DNA of 36,426 bases from positions 1 through 36,426 of the forward strand of contig NZ_LWHG01000008.1 in assembly GCF_001625445.1 (NCBI RefSeq), in the 5' to 3' direction. Positions 19,178-28,095 of this stretch are shown here, piece by piece; position 1 is the stretch's first letter; the number at the start of each line of letters is the position of its first letter. A program made the translations under genes and the position numbers. Below the pieces are notes generated by a model. That model did no database searches. It was not told the origin of the DNA and worked only from the letters and a program-made list of their open reading frames with translations. The DNA is from Haladaptatus sp. R4 (lineage in GTDB: Archaea > Halobacteriota > Halobacteria > Halobacteriales > Haladaptataceae).

Positions 19178-20325
19178 ATGGCGACGCTTGAACTGAACGA
19201 GTTGACGAAGATATACGACGACGCACAGGGCCGCGAGGTCGCGGTCGATTCGCTCGACATCGACATCGAGGACGGGGAGTTCCTCGTCCTCGTCGGGCCA
19301 GCGGGTGTGGAAAGTCCACGACGCTCCGGATGCTCGCCGGGCTAGAAACCGTGACGGACGGCACCATCGAAATCGGTGGGACCGAAGTCCAACATCTCGC
19401 CCCGAGCGCGCGCTCGATCGGCCATGGTGTTCCAGAGCTACGCGCTGTACACCAAGATGACCGCCCGTCAGAACATGGCCTACGGGCTGAAACACTCGAC
19501 CGATCTGAGCAAGGCAGAACGGAACCGCGAGGTCGAGGACATCGCGGAACTGCTCGACATCACCGAACTGTTGGACGACAAACCCGACGAGATGAGCGTG
19601 CGGCAAAAACAGCGCGTCGCGCTCGGCCGCGCCATCGTCCGCGACCCGGACGTGTTCCTGCTGGACGAACCGCTCTCGAACTTGGACGCGAAGCTTCGGG
19701 CGCGGATGCGGACCGAACTCCAGCAGTTGCAGACCGACCTCGACGTCACGGCCGTCTACGTCACCCACGACCAGACGGAGGCGATGACGATGGCGACCGC
19801 ATCGCCGTCATGAACGACGGCGAACTCCAGCAGGTCGCGCCGCCGGAGGTCGCCTACGACCACCCGGCGAACGAGTTCGTCGCCACGTTCCTCGGCAGTC
19901 CCTCGATGAACACCTTCGAGACGGTCGCCGTCGAGAACGGCGACGAGATCGAGTTCCGCCACGACGGGACGACGCTCGCGGCGGTTCCGCACGACACGGT
20001 CGAGTGCGCCGACGGCGAACCGATGACGCTCGGCCTTCGACCGGAGGACGTTCGACTGTCGGACGACCCGACGGACGGGACGTTCGCGGCCGACGTGACC
20101 GTCTCGGAGTACCAAGGCAACGATAATTTCATCCATCTATCGGTGGAAAACCACGACCTGATGGCGCGCGTTCCCTCGGACGTCTACCCGAACCCCGACG
20201 AGACGCTCGGCGTGACGGTCTCCCCGCGGGACGTGTACCTCTTCGACGCGGACAGCGGTATCGCGCGCAAGACACGCGGTCTCCCCGACGAACAGCCCCC
20301 CAAACCATCGGTTTCCAACCCATAA
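19178..20325 (+). CDS. Sugar ABC ATPase, MalK/MsmX type (second copy, three frame changes)
   Basis: Second motor ATPase, about 382 residues after correction, starting MATLELNELTKIYDD. The reading breaks in Walker A (a G missing after 19299 turns GPSGCGKST into GPAGVESPR), again before the Q-loop (an extra G at 19420-19421; corrected reading RSIAMVFQSYALYTKMT), and again after the H-loop (a G missing at 19795; corrected MADRIAVMNDGELQQV). Other motifs: an altered signature MSVRQKQRVALGRA, where LSGGQ is expected, Walker B VFLLDEPLSNLDA, H-loop YVTHDQTEAM, and the TOBE motif LGLRPEDVRLSDD. The MSVRQ signature is a genuine oddity within an otherwise undisturbed stretch and might weaken one catalytic site of the ATPase pair. 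The stop abuts the next start. Confidence 0.88.
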
Positions 20326-21661
20326 ATGGCAGAAAACACGACAGATACGACGCTCCACGATTCGCCGACGACAGCCCTCGACGACCCGACGTTCCACCTC
20401 GACGTGTTGGACGACCTCGACCTACCCGGCCGAGTGTGAAGGGTCGGTCCCGCTCGCGAGCGACCCGGACGACCGCTACCCTTACGCCTATCCGCGCGAC
20501 ATCGCGTGCATCACGAAGGCGTGGCTTCACGCAGTCGAAGCGGACGGTCGCCCCGGCGAATGTCAGGAGAACATCCTCGGTGCCGCACGGTTCTTCCTCG
20601 CCGCGCAGGACGACCGAGGGCGCTGGCGACAGCGGTACGCGCTCGACGGCACCGACAAGGGAATCTATCAACAGGAGGACAACGTCGGACACGGCCTGCA
20701 CGTTCTCTCACACGCGGTGTTCGCGCTCGACGCGACGGACTCGCTGGAGACGGCCAACCCTGCATTCCGGCAGGACATCATCGACGCGACGGAGCGGGCC
20801 GTCTCGCACGTTCAGGACGAACTCTTCGACCCGAACGCCCACCTCGTCGAGAGCACGACGAGCATCCACGAGGGGCGCATCGAATCGGGCTACACGCTCT
20901 GGGTGAACTGCGTCTTCGTCGCCGCCCTGCGCGGTATCGAACGCGCGCTCTCGCTCCTGCCGGAGGATTCGGAGACGGTCGAGGACCACATCGCAAGATT
21001 CCGATCTCACCTCGAAGGCGGCGTGAAACGCTCGTTCACGAGTCCAGCGCAGGTGCCCCGGCGGTACACGCCGGACGGAAAACTCGACGTCCGACCCGAC
21101 GTGACGCTGTTCGCGCCGTTTTACTTCGGCCTCCAAGACCTCTTCGGGGACGCGCTTCACGAGGCGGCCAACCGCTCCGCGACCGCGCTCGAAGACCCGG
21201 AAATAGGCGGCATTCAGCGATTCATGGGCTTCTACCGCGACTTCGACGTGCACCAGCACGGCGGCAACGGGCCGTGGTTGCAGTACACGGCGTGGCACGC
21301 ACAGTACCGATTCGCCAACGGCGAGACCGACCGCGGAAACGACGTGTTGGCGACCATCGCGTCCTACGCCAACGCCGAGGGGCACATCCCGGAACACCTG
21401 ACGACCCGACGACGCTTCGAGGCGTTCGTGGAGAACGAGTGGAGTACGGGATTGGACTTCGAGAAGGAGTTCGACGAGGACGTGTTGCGCGACGTGTCCT
21501 TCGACTTCGTCGCCGAGGAACTGGGCCACATGCAGGAGGCCTACAGCGACCTCGAAGCCCAGACGGCGGATCGAGACGTTGTCCGGTTCGCCATGCCGCT
21601 GGCGTGGTGTCACGCGGAGTATCTGACCGCACTGTTGACCCGTGACGCCGCCGAAGCGTAA
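20326..21661 (+). CDS. GH15-type (glucoamylase/glucodextranase-like) glycosidase (one frame change)
   Basis: An (alpha/alpha)6-barrel glycosidase of about 444 residues without signal peptide, hence intracellular. The ATG directly follows the ATPase stop. The first 36 residues end at a premature TGA; shortening CCC at 20425-20427 to CC gives LPAECEGSVPLAS and an open frame to 21661. GH15-like elements are YPYAYPRDIACITKAW, the substrate-loop GIYQQEDNVGH, GGNGPWLQYTAWHAQY, GHIPEHL (position of the GH15 catalytic base in LPE motifs) and MPLAWCHAEYLTALL. At 444 residues it is shorter than full glucoamylases and lacks the N-terminal beta-sandwich. GH63-type glucosylglycerate hydrolases share the fold and cannot be excluded by eye. 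It probably cleaves the imported glycoside. Confidence 0.78.
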
Positions 21662-21692
21662 TTGAAACGACGCTCCCATTTTCCCATAATCC

Positions 21693-23081
21693 ATGACTCA
21701 CGACCATCCAGACTCGCCGACGCCGGAACAGGTCGCGCTCGACTGCCTGCACGCGGGTATCGACGCCGCACATCCACGACACGTCGTGCGCCGAAAGCTC
21801 TCGCGCGACGGAAGCGTCCTCACCGTCGACGGCGAATCGTTCGACCTCGATTCGTTTTCGACCGTGCTCGTCCTCGGCGGTGGCAACGCCGCTGGGGAGA
21901 TGGCGGCCAGCCTCGAAACCACCCTCGGAGACTATCTCTCGGGCGGTATCGTCGTCACCGACACGCCCGCCGAAACGGAGACGGTCGAGGTGCGCCCCGG
22001 CGACCACCCGCTGCCGAGCGAACGGAACCGCGATGCGACGGAAGACATCCTCTCGGCCGCCGAGGAGGCCGACGACGAAACGCTCGTCATCGCGCCGATT
22101 TCGGGCGGCGGCAGCGCGCTCCTGTCCGCACCCGCGGAAGGAATCTCGCTCGATTCGTTCCGCACCGTGACCGACGGACTGCTCCGCTCCGGCGCGGACA
22201 TCCACGACATCAACACCGTTCGGCGGGCGCTGTCGAGCGTGAAGGACGGCGGCCTCGCCGAGGCCGCCGCCCCCGCTCGGGTGGTCGGACTGGTCGTCAG
22301 CGACGTGATCGGCGACGACCCGGCGGTCGTCGCCAGCGGGCCGACGTATCCGAGCAGAGCGAGCGCCGAGGACGCGAGCGCTATCCTGAGCGAGTTCCTC
22401 GACGAGGTTCCGGCGGACATCGAAGCCGCGCTCGAAACGCTCGAATCGGCGGCAGTACCATCGGAATCGGCGGCGTCGCCTCCGGCGACTGCCGCGATTC
22501 GGAGAACGGGACCAGCGATTCGGGGGTCGAGAACGTGACGAACTTCGTCCTCGCGGACAACTGGACGGCCATCGATGCGGCCGCGGAGCGGGCGCAGGAG
22601 ATGGCGTATTCGACGCTCGTCCTCTCTTCACGAATCGGCGGCGAAGCCGCCGAGGTCGGCCGCACCCACGCCGCCATCGGCGGCGAATGTGCGGCGACCG
22701 GCAATCCGATCCAGCCACCCGCGGTAATTCTGTCGGGCGGCGAGACGACCGTCACCGTGGATGGTGACGGCGTCGGGGGGTCCGAACCAGGAGTTCGCGC
22801 CTCGGCGCGACGCGCGAAACGAAGGGTCCGACATCGTCGTCGCGGGCGTCGATACCGACGGGTTGGACGGAAGCACAGACGCCGCGGGTGCGCTCGTGGA
22901 CGGCGAAACCGTCCCGCCAGAGGACCGCGCCGCGGCGCGGGCGGCGCTGCGAGACCACGACACGTATCCGTTTTTGGACGAGCGTGACGCGCTGATCGAA
23001 ACCGGCGAGACGGGAACCAACGTCAACGACCTGCGGGTCGTGGTCGTCGGGCGAGCGGACGAGGAGAACTCTCCCAAATGA
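21693..23081 (+). CDS. Glycerate 2-kinase (DUF4147/MOFRL family; two or more frame changes)
   Basis: Class-II glycerate kinase, which phosphorylates D-glycerate to 2-phosphoglycerate; about 460 residues. N-terminal DUF4147 domain: VLVLGGGNAAGEMAASLE, GDHPLPSERNRDATEDIL and the phosphate-loop LVIAPISGGGSALLSAP, then INTVRRALSSVKDGGLA and VVSDVIGDDPAVVASGPT. The frame changes somewhere in 22455-22520 and continues as NFVLADNWTAIDAAAERA and ILSGGETTVTV. The six-G run 22775-22780 (five expected) shifts it again to GGPNQEFA, the MOFRL-domain motif, then VDTDGLDGSTDAAGALVDG. The stretch after NQEFA reads poorly and may hide a further compensating pair. The stop overlaps the next ATG (ATGA). Archaeal and bacterial members feed glycerate into lower glycolysis. 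Confidence 0.85.
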
Positions 23082-23887
23082 ATCACAGGTACGGACTGAA
23101 TCAGGCCGGGTTTCCGGCGTCGGAAATCGAAGCGACGTGCGAAATCCTCGCCGATGCCGGATACGACGGCGTCGAACCGAACTATCGAAAGGGCGGATTG
23201 CTGACGACGGCGGACGGCCGCGAACGCGTTCGAGCGGCCGCAGACGAGAACGGCCTCACCGTTCCGGCCGTCTCCACCACGCTCCACTGGGAGTACCCGC
23301 TGTCGAGTGCGGACGACGAGAAACGGGAGCAAGGAATCGACATCGCGTGCGAGATGGTGGACGCGGCGGCGACCCTCGACGCGGACGAGATTTTGCTCGT
23401 TCCGGCACGCATCCTCCCCGGCGCGGACTACGACGCCGACTACCGACGGGCGGTCGAATCCGTCCGCGAAATCGCGGGATACGCGGCGGACGCCGGGGTC
23501 GGCGTCGCCGTCGAGAACGTCCAAAACGACTTCCTGTACTCCCCCCGCGAGTTCGTCGAATTCCTCGAAGCCGTCGAGGATTCCGGGGCGATTTCGGCGT
23601 ACTTCGACGTGGGCAACGGCTTCCGCTGGGGGCTACCGGACCGCTGGATTCGGGGACTCGGCGACTGGATTTCGAAGGTCCACGTCAAGGACTGGCTGAC
23701 GGACGCCCACCGACCGACGTACCTGTTGCAGGGCGACATCGACTGGGACAGCGTCGTCGCCGCGCTCTCCGACGTCGGCTACGACGGTTGGATTTCCGCC
23801 GAGATTCCGCCTTACAACTCCGCGCCGCACCGGATGCCGCCCGACGAACTCGACACCATGCGGTACCTGTTCGAACCGAGCGACTGA
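23078..23887 (+). CDS. TIM-barrel sugar isomerase/epimerase (AP-endonuclease-2 superfamily; hydroxypyruvate-isomerase-like)
   Basis: Intact 269-residue protein of the xylose-isomerase-like TIM-barrel superfamily (IolE/IolI, D-tagatose 3-epimerase, hydroxypyruvate isomerase). The four expected divalent-metal ligands are in place at barrel strand ends: E146 in AVENV, D177 in YFDVGN, H202 in VHVKD and E242 in ISAEIPP. Such enzymes move a carbonyl or invert a hydroxyl through an enediolate. Next to a glycerate kinase and a hydroxyacid dehydrogenase, hydroxypyruvate/tartronate-semialdehyde isomerisation is plausible, but a keto-sugar epimerase is equally compatible. Translation is coupled to the kinase by ATGA overlap. 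Confidence 0.82.
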   Translation: MNHRYGLNQAGFPASEIEATCEILADAGYDGVEPNYRKGGLLTTADGRERVRAAADENGLTVPAVSTTLHWEYPLSSADDEKREQGIDIACEMVDAAATLDADEILLVPARILPGADYDADYRRAVESVREIAGYAADAGVGVAVENVQNDFLYSPREFVEFLEAVEDSGAISAYFDVGNGFRWGLPDRWIRGLGDWISKVHVKDWLTDAHRPTYLLQGDIDWDSVVAALSDVGYDGWISAEIPPYNSAPHRMPPDELDTMRYLFEPSD

Positions 23888-23916
23888 CCACCGAAAACCA
23901 ATTTCAACATCACACA

Positions 23917-24936
23917 ATGACACGCACAATCGTCGTAGACCCGCTGTTCGAGGACGTCTGGCCGCTCGCGGCCGACCACCTGCACCACCTTTGGACCGAA
24001 TCCGGGGACGAAGTCGAGTTCGTTCGACTCCCCGAGGAGAGAGAAACCGGCCTCGCGGCGGCCGTTTCCTCGCCCGAATCCGTCGAAAAACTCGTCTCGC
24101 TCGGCGTGCTGGCGTCCGAGGACGACCTCGCCGAATTCACGAACCTGCGGGAGGCGTTCGTGATGACCGACTCGATGTACAACGCCGACGAGGAACTCTC
24201 GGAGTACCTCACCGACCGCGGCGTGACGGTTCACGATCACACGAACGAGGGGTTCTGGAGCGAATCCGTGTCCGAGTTCGGCCTCGGACTCACCATCGAC
24301 GCGCTTCGCCAAATTCCGCAGAAACACGCGGCGATGGCGGAGAGCCACGAACCGTGGGACATGGACCAACTGGACAACGAAATCCCCGGTGCGCGGGGAC
24401 ACCAGTTCGCCGACGACCCGAACTACGTGAGCGGAACGGTCGCGCGAAAGCGCGTTCGCGTCGCCGGAATCGGCAACATCGGGAGTCGCTACGCGGCGGC
24501 GACGGACCACCTCGGCGCGGACGTGGCCGCCTACGACCCGTTCGCGGACGAACCCTGTTTCCACAGCACCGGCGCACGGCAGGTGTACAGCATGGAGGAA
24601 CTCGTGAGCGACGCCGAAATCTTCGCGCCGACGATTCCGCTGACTCCCGTGACGAAGGGCGTCATCACCGCCGAGCACATCCACGGGCTTCCCGAGGGAT
24701 CGATCCTCGTGCTCATCACGCGGGCCGGAATCTGCGACATGGACGCCGTCCGGGAGCGCGTGCTCGCCGACGAAATCGTCCTCGCCGCCGACGTGTGGGA
24801 CGAGGAACCGCTCCCCATCGATGACCCGCTGCTCGACCGCCACAACGTCGTGCACACGCCCCACATCGCGGGGCGGACCCGCGACGCGAACGAGCGCTGG
24901 GCCGAACACCTCGACGCGCATTTCGGTTCGGTCTAG
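23917..24936 (+). CDS. D-isomer-specific 2-hydroxyacid dehydrogenase
   Basis: Intact 339-residue NAD(P)-dependent dehydrogenase. The split catalytic domain surrounds a Rossmann domain with GIGNIGSR (G184, G186, G189). Catalytic residues are R269 in LITRAGICDM, Glu at 296/297 in VWDEEP and H316 in HTPHIAG. The Arg motif (LITRAG) deviates from the usual N-T-[AS]-R-G, and the N-terminal substrate domain is divergent, so it is not an ordinary D-lactate or phosphoglycerate enzyme. Between an isomerase and upstream glycerate kinase, it may reduce hydroxypyruvate or a longer 2-keto sugar acid (compare GhrB). ATG at 23917 lies 29 bases after the preceding stop. Confidence 0.87.
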   Translation: MTRTIVVDPLFEDVWPLAADHLHHLWTESGDEVEFVRLPEERETGLAAAVSSPESVEKLVSLGVLASEDDLAEFTNLREAFVMTDSMYNADEELSEYLTDRGVTVHDHTNEGFWSESVSEFGLGLTIDALRQIPQKHAAMAESHEPWDMDQLDNEIPGARGHQFADDPNYVSGTVARKRVRVAGIGNIGSRYAAATDHLGADVAAYDPFADEPCFHSTGARQVYSMEELVSDAEIFAPTIPLTPVTKGVITAEHIHGLPEGSILVLITRAGICDMDAVRERVLADEIVLAADVWDEEPLPIDDPLLDRHNVVHTPHIAGRTRDANERWAEHLDAHFGSV

Positions 24937-24995
24937 CGAAAGCAAAAAGCCAATTCCCCGCCCTCGAAACAAAGAGACGGTCCGAACCACGAACC

Positions 24996-26191
24996 ATGGC
25001 AACCCATACTACATTTCACGATTCACAGCGGCTCAGACAGGAGATACTCCGCGTCCTGAACTTCTACTATCCCGACTGCATCGACACCCGCTACGGTGGA
25101 TACATCGCGCAACTGGACGAGCGAGACGGGTTCGTCTACGACGGCCACACGAAACACCTCGTCGCCACCGCGCGCGCGGTTCACAATTTCAGCGTCGGCG
25201 CGCTCCTCGACGGACCGGTCTGGTGTCGGACGGCGGCCGAACACGGACTCGCCTTCCTCTCGAATCACCAGTGGGACGCCGAGAACGGCGGGTACGATTG
25301 GCTCCTCGAAGGTCGGGAAACGGTGGACGACACGCGGTTCTGCTGCGGTGACGCGTTCGTCGTTCTCGCCAGCGCGCGGGCGCTCGAAGCCGGAATTCCG
25401 GGTGCGGAAGCCGAACTCGAACGGGGCGTCGAAACCATCGACCGTCACTTCTGGGAACCCGAACACGGGATGTACGCCGACCGCGCCGACGGGGAGTGGA
25501 ACGAAGTCGTCCCGTACCGCGGGTTGAACGCGAACATGCACACCTGCGAGGCGATGCTCGTGGCCTACGAGGTCACCGGAAACCCCGACTACCTCGACCG
25601 GGCGTACTCCATTGCGGAGGGAATCGTCCGCGACCTCGCGGCCGAAACGGACGGCAAGTTGTGGGAGCACTACGATTCGAACTGGGCGCACGACATGGCC
25701 TACAACGAGGACCAACCGCGCCACCAGTTCCGCCCGTGGGGCTACCAACCGGGCCACCACCTGGAGTGGTCGAAACTCCTCTCGCACCTCGCCGAGTTCA
25801 GGGACGAGAACTGGATTCGGACCTCGGCGCGCGACCTGTTCGACCACGCGGTCGAAATGGGCTGGGACGACGAGAACGGCGGGTTCTACTATACCGTGGA
25901 GGCGGACGGGACGCCCGTCGTCGCGGACAAATACGGCTGGGCGGTCACGGAGGGTATCGGGGCGGCGGCCCGCCTCGGGGGGACCGACGGACGGAGTATC
26001 TGGACTGGTACGACCGACTGTGGGAGTACGCCCGGGAGAACTTCGTCAATCCCAAACACGGCAACTGGTTCGAGCGACTGAACCGGACGAACGACCGCGA
26101 CGACCCGAACCGCGGCGTCGCGGTCGAACCGGGCTACCACCCCATCAGCAACATGTTCGCCGCGATGGACGTTGTGCGTCGTTCGGGTTAG
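24996..26191 (+). CDS. N-acylglucosamine 2-epimerase (AGE) family aldose-ketose isomerase (one frame change)
   Basis: An (alpha/alpha)6 barrel of the AGE / mannose isomerase / YihS superfamily, about 398 residues, interconverting free sugars such as mannose and fructose or epimerising at C2. Family elements are YDGHTKHLVATARAVHNF, WDAENGGYDWLL, GLNANMHTCEAMLVAYE (active-site His), FRPWGYQPGHHLEWSKLL (catalytic HxxE region), WDDENGGFYYTV and the late GYHPISNMFAAMD. The frame changes in the G run 25977-25982; a seventh G restores LGGDRRTEYLDWYDRLWEY. Last gene of the operon, 59 bases after the dehydrogenase. The sugar is unknown; an intracellular role after glycoside cleavage fits the context. 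Confidence 0.85.
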
Positions 26192-26224
26192 TTTACCCTC
26201 GTTTTCGCTGCCGACGCGCGAGTG

Positions 26225-26232
26225 GGTTTATC
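26225..26232 (+). promoter_or_regulatory. TATA-like element for the glycine-rich small protein
   Basis: GGGTTTATCATG around 26224-26235 places a TATA-like TTTATC about 25-30 bases before the ATG at 26257, as expected for a leaderless haloarchaeal mRNA. It also separates the small gene from the preceding sugar operon. Confidence 0.45.
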
Positions 26233-26256
26233 ATGTTGGATGACGACTAGGAACGT

Positions 26257-26481
26257 ATGCGTTCCATTCGCCTTACACGCGCGTTGAGTCGTGCTCGTCA
26301 CGCCGCCATCGGTGCCGCCATCGGCGGCGCTATCGGCGGCTTCATCAGCAAAAACGCGGCAAGTACCGGCGGCGCACTCGGTGCCTTCGCCGGTGCGACG
26401 ATCGGAGAGACGCGGGTAACCGCCCGCTCGCGCATCGATCAGGTCAAAGAACGGAGGAACCCGGAACAGGCGGAACAGTAA
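26257..26481 (+). CDS. Small glycine-zipper-like membrane protein (hypothetical)
   Basis: A 74-residue protein: a basic N-terminus (MRSIRLTRALSRARH), then a Gly/Ala-rich hydrophobic stretch AAIGAAIGGAIGGFISK and GGALGAFAGATIGE with regular GxxxG spacing, and a charged C-terminal tail ending NPEQAEQ. Glycine zippers form tightly packed helix pairs in membranes. No function can be assigned. Own TATA-like element upstream. Confidence 0.7.
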   Translation: MRSIRLTRALSRARHAAIGAAIGGAIGGFISKNAASTGGALGAFAGATIGETRVTARSRIDQVKERRNPEQAEQ

Positions 26482-26541
26482 CGGCCGGAACACCAACGGC
26501 CAGTCCCAAACGGTTTCCCCCGGACGCCCGAACGAGTTCGT

Positions 26542-27039
26542 ATGGGCCGGGAAGACGACGTCGCGCTGTCTGTCGCGGAGTTCGTGGACTACTGTGAGAC
26601 GCAGGCGGGGTTGCTGATGGGAAACGTCGAAACGATGACGACGGAAGCCGACGCGTTGCTGGACGACATCGACGACAGAGTGTCGGAGGTGCGCGCTCGG
26701 TTGGAAGACAGCCCCGAGGACGTCGAAACGGCGGAGCACCCGCCATCGACGGATGGTCCCGAAAGAGAAGTCGATACCGCGGCGGTGACCGAACTGGAGC
26801 GTGAAATCGAAGAGACGCAGGCCGTCGTGGAAGCCAAGCGCGCACGGATCGTGGCGTTTCGGGAGTTAGCGGACGGCTACGGGTCCCTCGCCGATGACCT
26901 CCGCTCCGAGGTGGACGACGGACGCGAAGCGTTGGACCGTGTCGTCCGGTTCGAGGCCGACGCGGACGCGCCGGTGTACTTCGACGACCGACAGACGGTG
27001 TACGAGGCCGCTACGTCGGAGGAATCGAGGGACAAGTAA
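26542..27039 (+). CDS. Hypothetical acidic coiled-coil protein
   Basis: A 165-residue soluble, acidic protein I do not recognise. It has an N-terminal helix (VALSVAEFVDYCETQAGLLMG), two predicted coiled-coil segments (about 30-60 and 85-140, for example LEREIEETQAVVEAKRARI) separated by a Pro/Ser/Thr-rich linker, and a short C-terminal part with APVYFDDRQTVYEAA. Its composition matches other genes here, so it is probably real. It follows the glycine-zipper gene by 60 bases. Confidence 0.65.
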   Translation: MGREDDVALSVAEFVDYCETQAGLLMGNVETMTTEADALLDDIDDRVSEVRARLEDSPEDVETAEHPPSTDGPEREVDTAAVTELEREIEETQAVVEAKRARIVAFRELADGYGSLADDLRSEVDDGREALDRVVRFEADADAPVYFDDRQTVYEAATSEESRDK

Positions 27040-27106
27040 CCGTCCGCGGTCACGCGAACGGTTTCCGATGCGAGAGCGTCGTCGAGCGGACGAATTCTCG
27101 CGAGGA

Positions 27107-27127
27107 GTTCATATTTATTTTGTGAAC
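27107..27127 (+). promoter_or_regulatory. GTTCA-N11-TGAAC palindrome over a TATA box
   Basis: GTTCA (27107-27111) and TGAAC (27123-27127) form perfect 5-bp inverted arms around ATTTATTTT, an evident TATA element about 50 bases before the ATG of the small membrane protein at 27171. A dimeric regulator bound here would block the basal machinery. The regulator is unknown. Confidence 0.5.
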
Positions 27128-27170
27128 CTAATAGAAGGATAAAAGCTGGTGGACGAACAAACGTGATGCA

Positions 27171-27362
27171 ATGTCGCTACACAACCAACGGCAATACAAT
27201 GGTTATTTTCCAAGTCGGCGACACAAGTACGTAGCGATCGCCACGTTCGCCGTCGTTGGGTTTTGGGGCTACTGGTCATTTGTGCGCGGCGTCGTCTTCG
27301 CAACGATGTATGTCGTTGCGTTCGGTCTGTTCGGGATTTTGTTCGTACTACTCTGGGAGTGA
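27171..27362 (+). CDS. Small two-helix membrane protein (hypothetical)
   Basis: A 63-residue protein with a polar, basic N-terminus (MSLHNQRQYNGYFPSRRHK) followed by two hydrophobic segments, VAIATFAVVGFWGYW and GVVFATMYVVAFGLFGILFV. I do not recognise a family. Its own TATA box and palindrome about 50 bases upstream support it as a separately regulated gene. Convergent with the ABC ATPase gene at 27420. Confidence 0.6.
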   Translation: MSLHNQRQYNGYFPSRRHKYVAIATFAVVGFWGYWSFVRGVVFATMYVVAFGLFGILFVLLWE

Positions 27363-27419
27363 TCGACGGCAGTCGGGGCGAGCGGAACGCGAGTCCCCAA
27401 CGCGTCGAATAACACCCTC

Positions 27420-28085
27420 TCAGGCGACTTCGGTCCGGATTTTCCCGTCCTCCAACCGAACGACCGTGTCGAACCGCGGTTGCAGTTGCATGTCGTGGCT
27501 GATGACGACGAGCGCGGTTTCGGCCGTTTCCTGCAGTCGGAACAATAGATCGAGCACCTGCGTGGTCGTGTCGGGGTCGAGTTGGCCAGTCGGTTCGTCG
27601 GCGAGCACGATGGCGGGGTGGTTCGCCAGCGCGCGGGCGATGGCCACGCGCTGTTTTTCCCCGCCCGAGAGCGTCGCGGGATACTGGTCCGCGCGGTCCT
27701 CGATTTCGAGTCTGGAAAAGAGCGTTTCGAGCCATTCCTCGTCCCGCGTTCCGGTGTGGTCCTGCGGGAGGGCGGCGTTCTCCCACGCGGTCAAATCCTC
27801 GATGAGCTGAAAGTCCTGAAAGATGAAGCCGAGCGTCTCACGGCGCAACTTGGCGCGTTTTCGTTCGGGAAGTTCGGCGGTGTCCTCGCCGCGGATGCTG
27901 ACCGTCCCGCTCGTCGGCGTGTCGAGCAGGCCGAGTACGTTGAACAGCGTCGTCTTCCCCGCCCCGCTCGGCCCCTGTACGAGGAGTTGGGCGTCCGTCG
28001 GAATCGACATCGACACGTCCTCGATAACGTCCCGTCCCCCCCGAGCGACACGGACTGAATCCGCGTCCAGCACGGTTTCGGTCAT
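27420..28085 (-). CDS. ABC ATPase of LolD/MacB type
   Basis: Intact 221-residue ATPase of the lipoprotein/macrolide-efflux class that powers FtsX-fold permeases. Motifs: Walker A GPSGAGKTT near 39-47, Q-loop FIFQDFQLI, signature LSGGEKQR, Walker B IVLADEPTGQLD and H-loop VISHDM. The TGQLD form is characteristic of LolD/MacB/FtsE ATPases. It starts 10 bases after the stop of the large FtsX-type permease gene on the same strand, so the two form an operon and almost certainly one complex. Confidence 0.92.
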   Translation of the reverse strand: MTETVLDADSVRVARGGRDVIEDVSMSIPTDAQLLVQGPSGAGKTTLFNVLGLLDTPTSGTVSIRGEDTAELPERKRAKLRRETLGFIFQDFQLIEDLTAWENAALPQDHTGTRDEEWLETLFSRLEIEDRADQYPATLSGGEKQRVAIARALANHPAIVLADEPTGQLDPDTTTQVLDLLFRLQETAETALVVISHDMQLQPRFDTVVRLEDGKIRTEVA

Positions 28086-28095
28086 GGTATCACCC

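Noticed and set aside
17921-19768. A 615-residue minus-strand open frame across both sugar ATPase genes
   Set aside because: It mirrors the MalK-type ATPases on the plus strand; long antisense openness is a GC-bias effect.
24996-26191. Sulfoquinovose pathway because AGE-family YihS is a sulfoquinovose isomerase
   Set aside because: No GH31 sulfoquinovosidase, sulfolactaldehyde aldolase or reductase, or sulfonate exporter in the cluster; the AGE family is broad.
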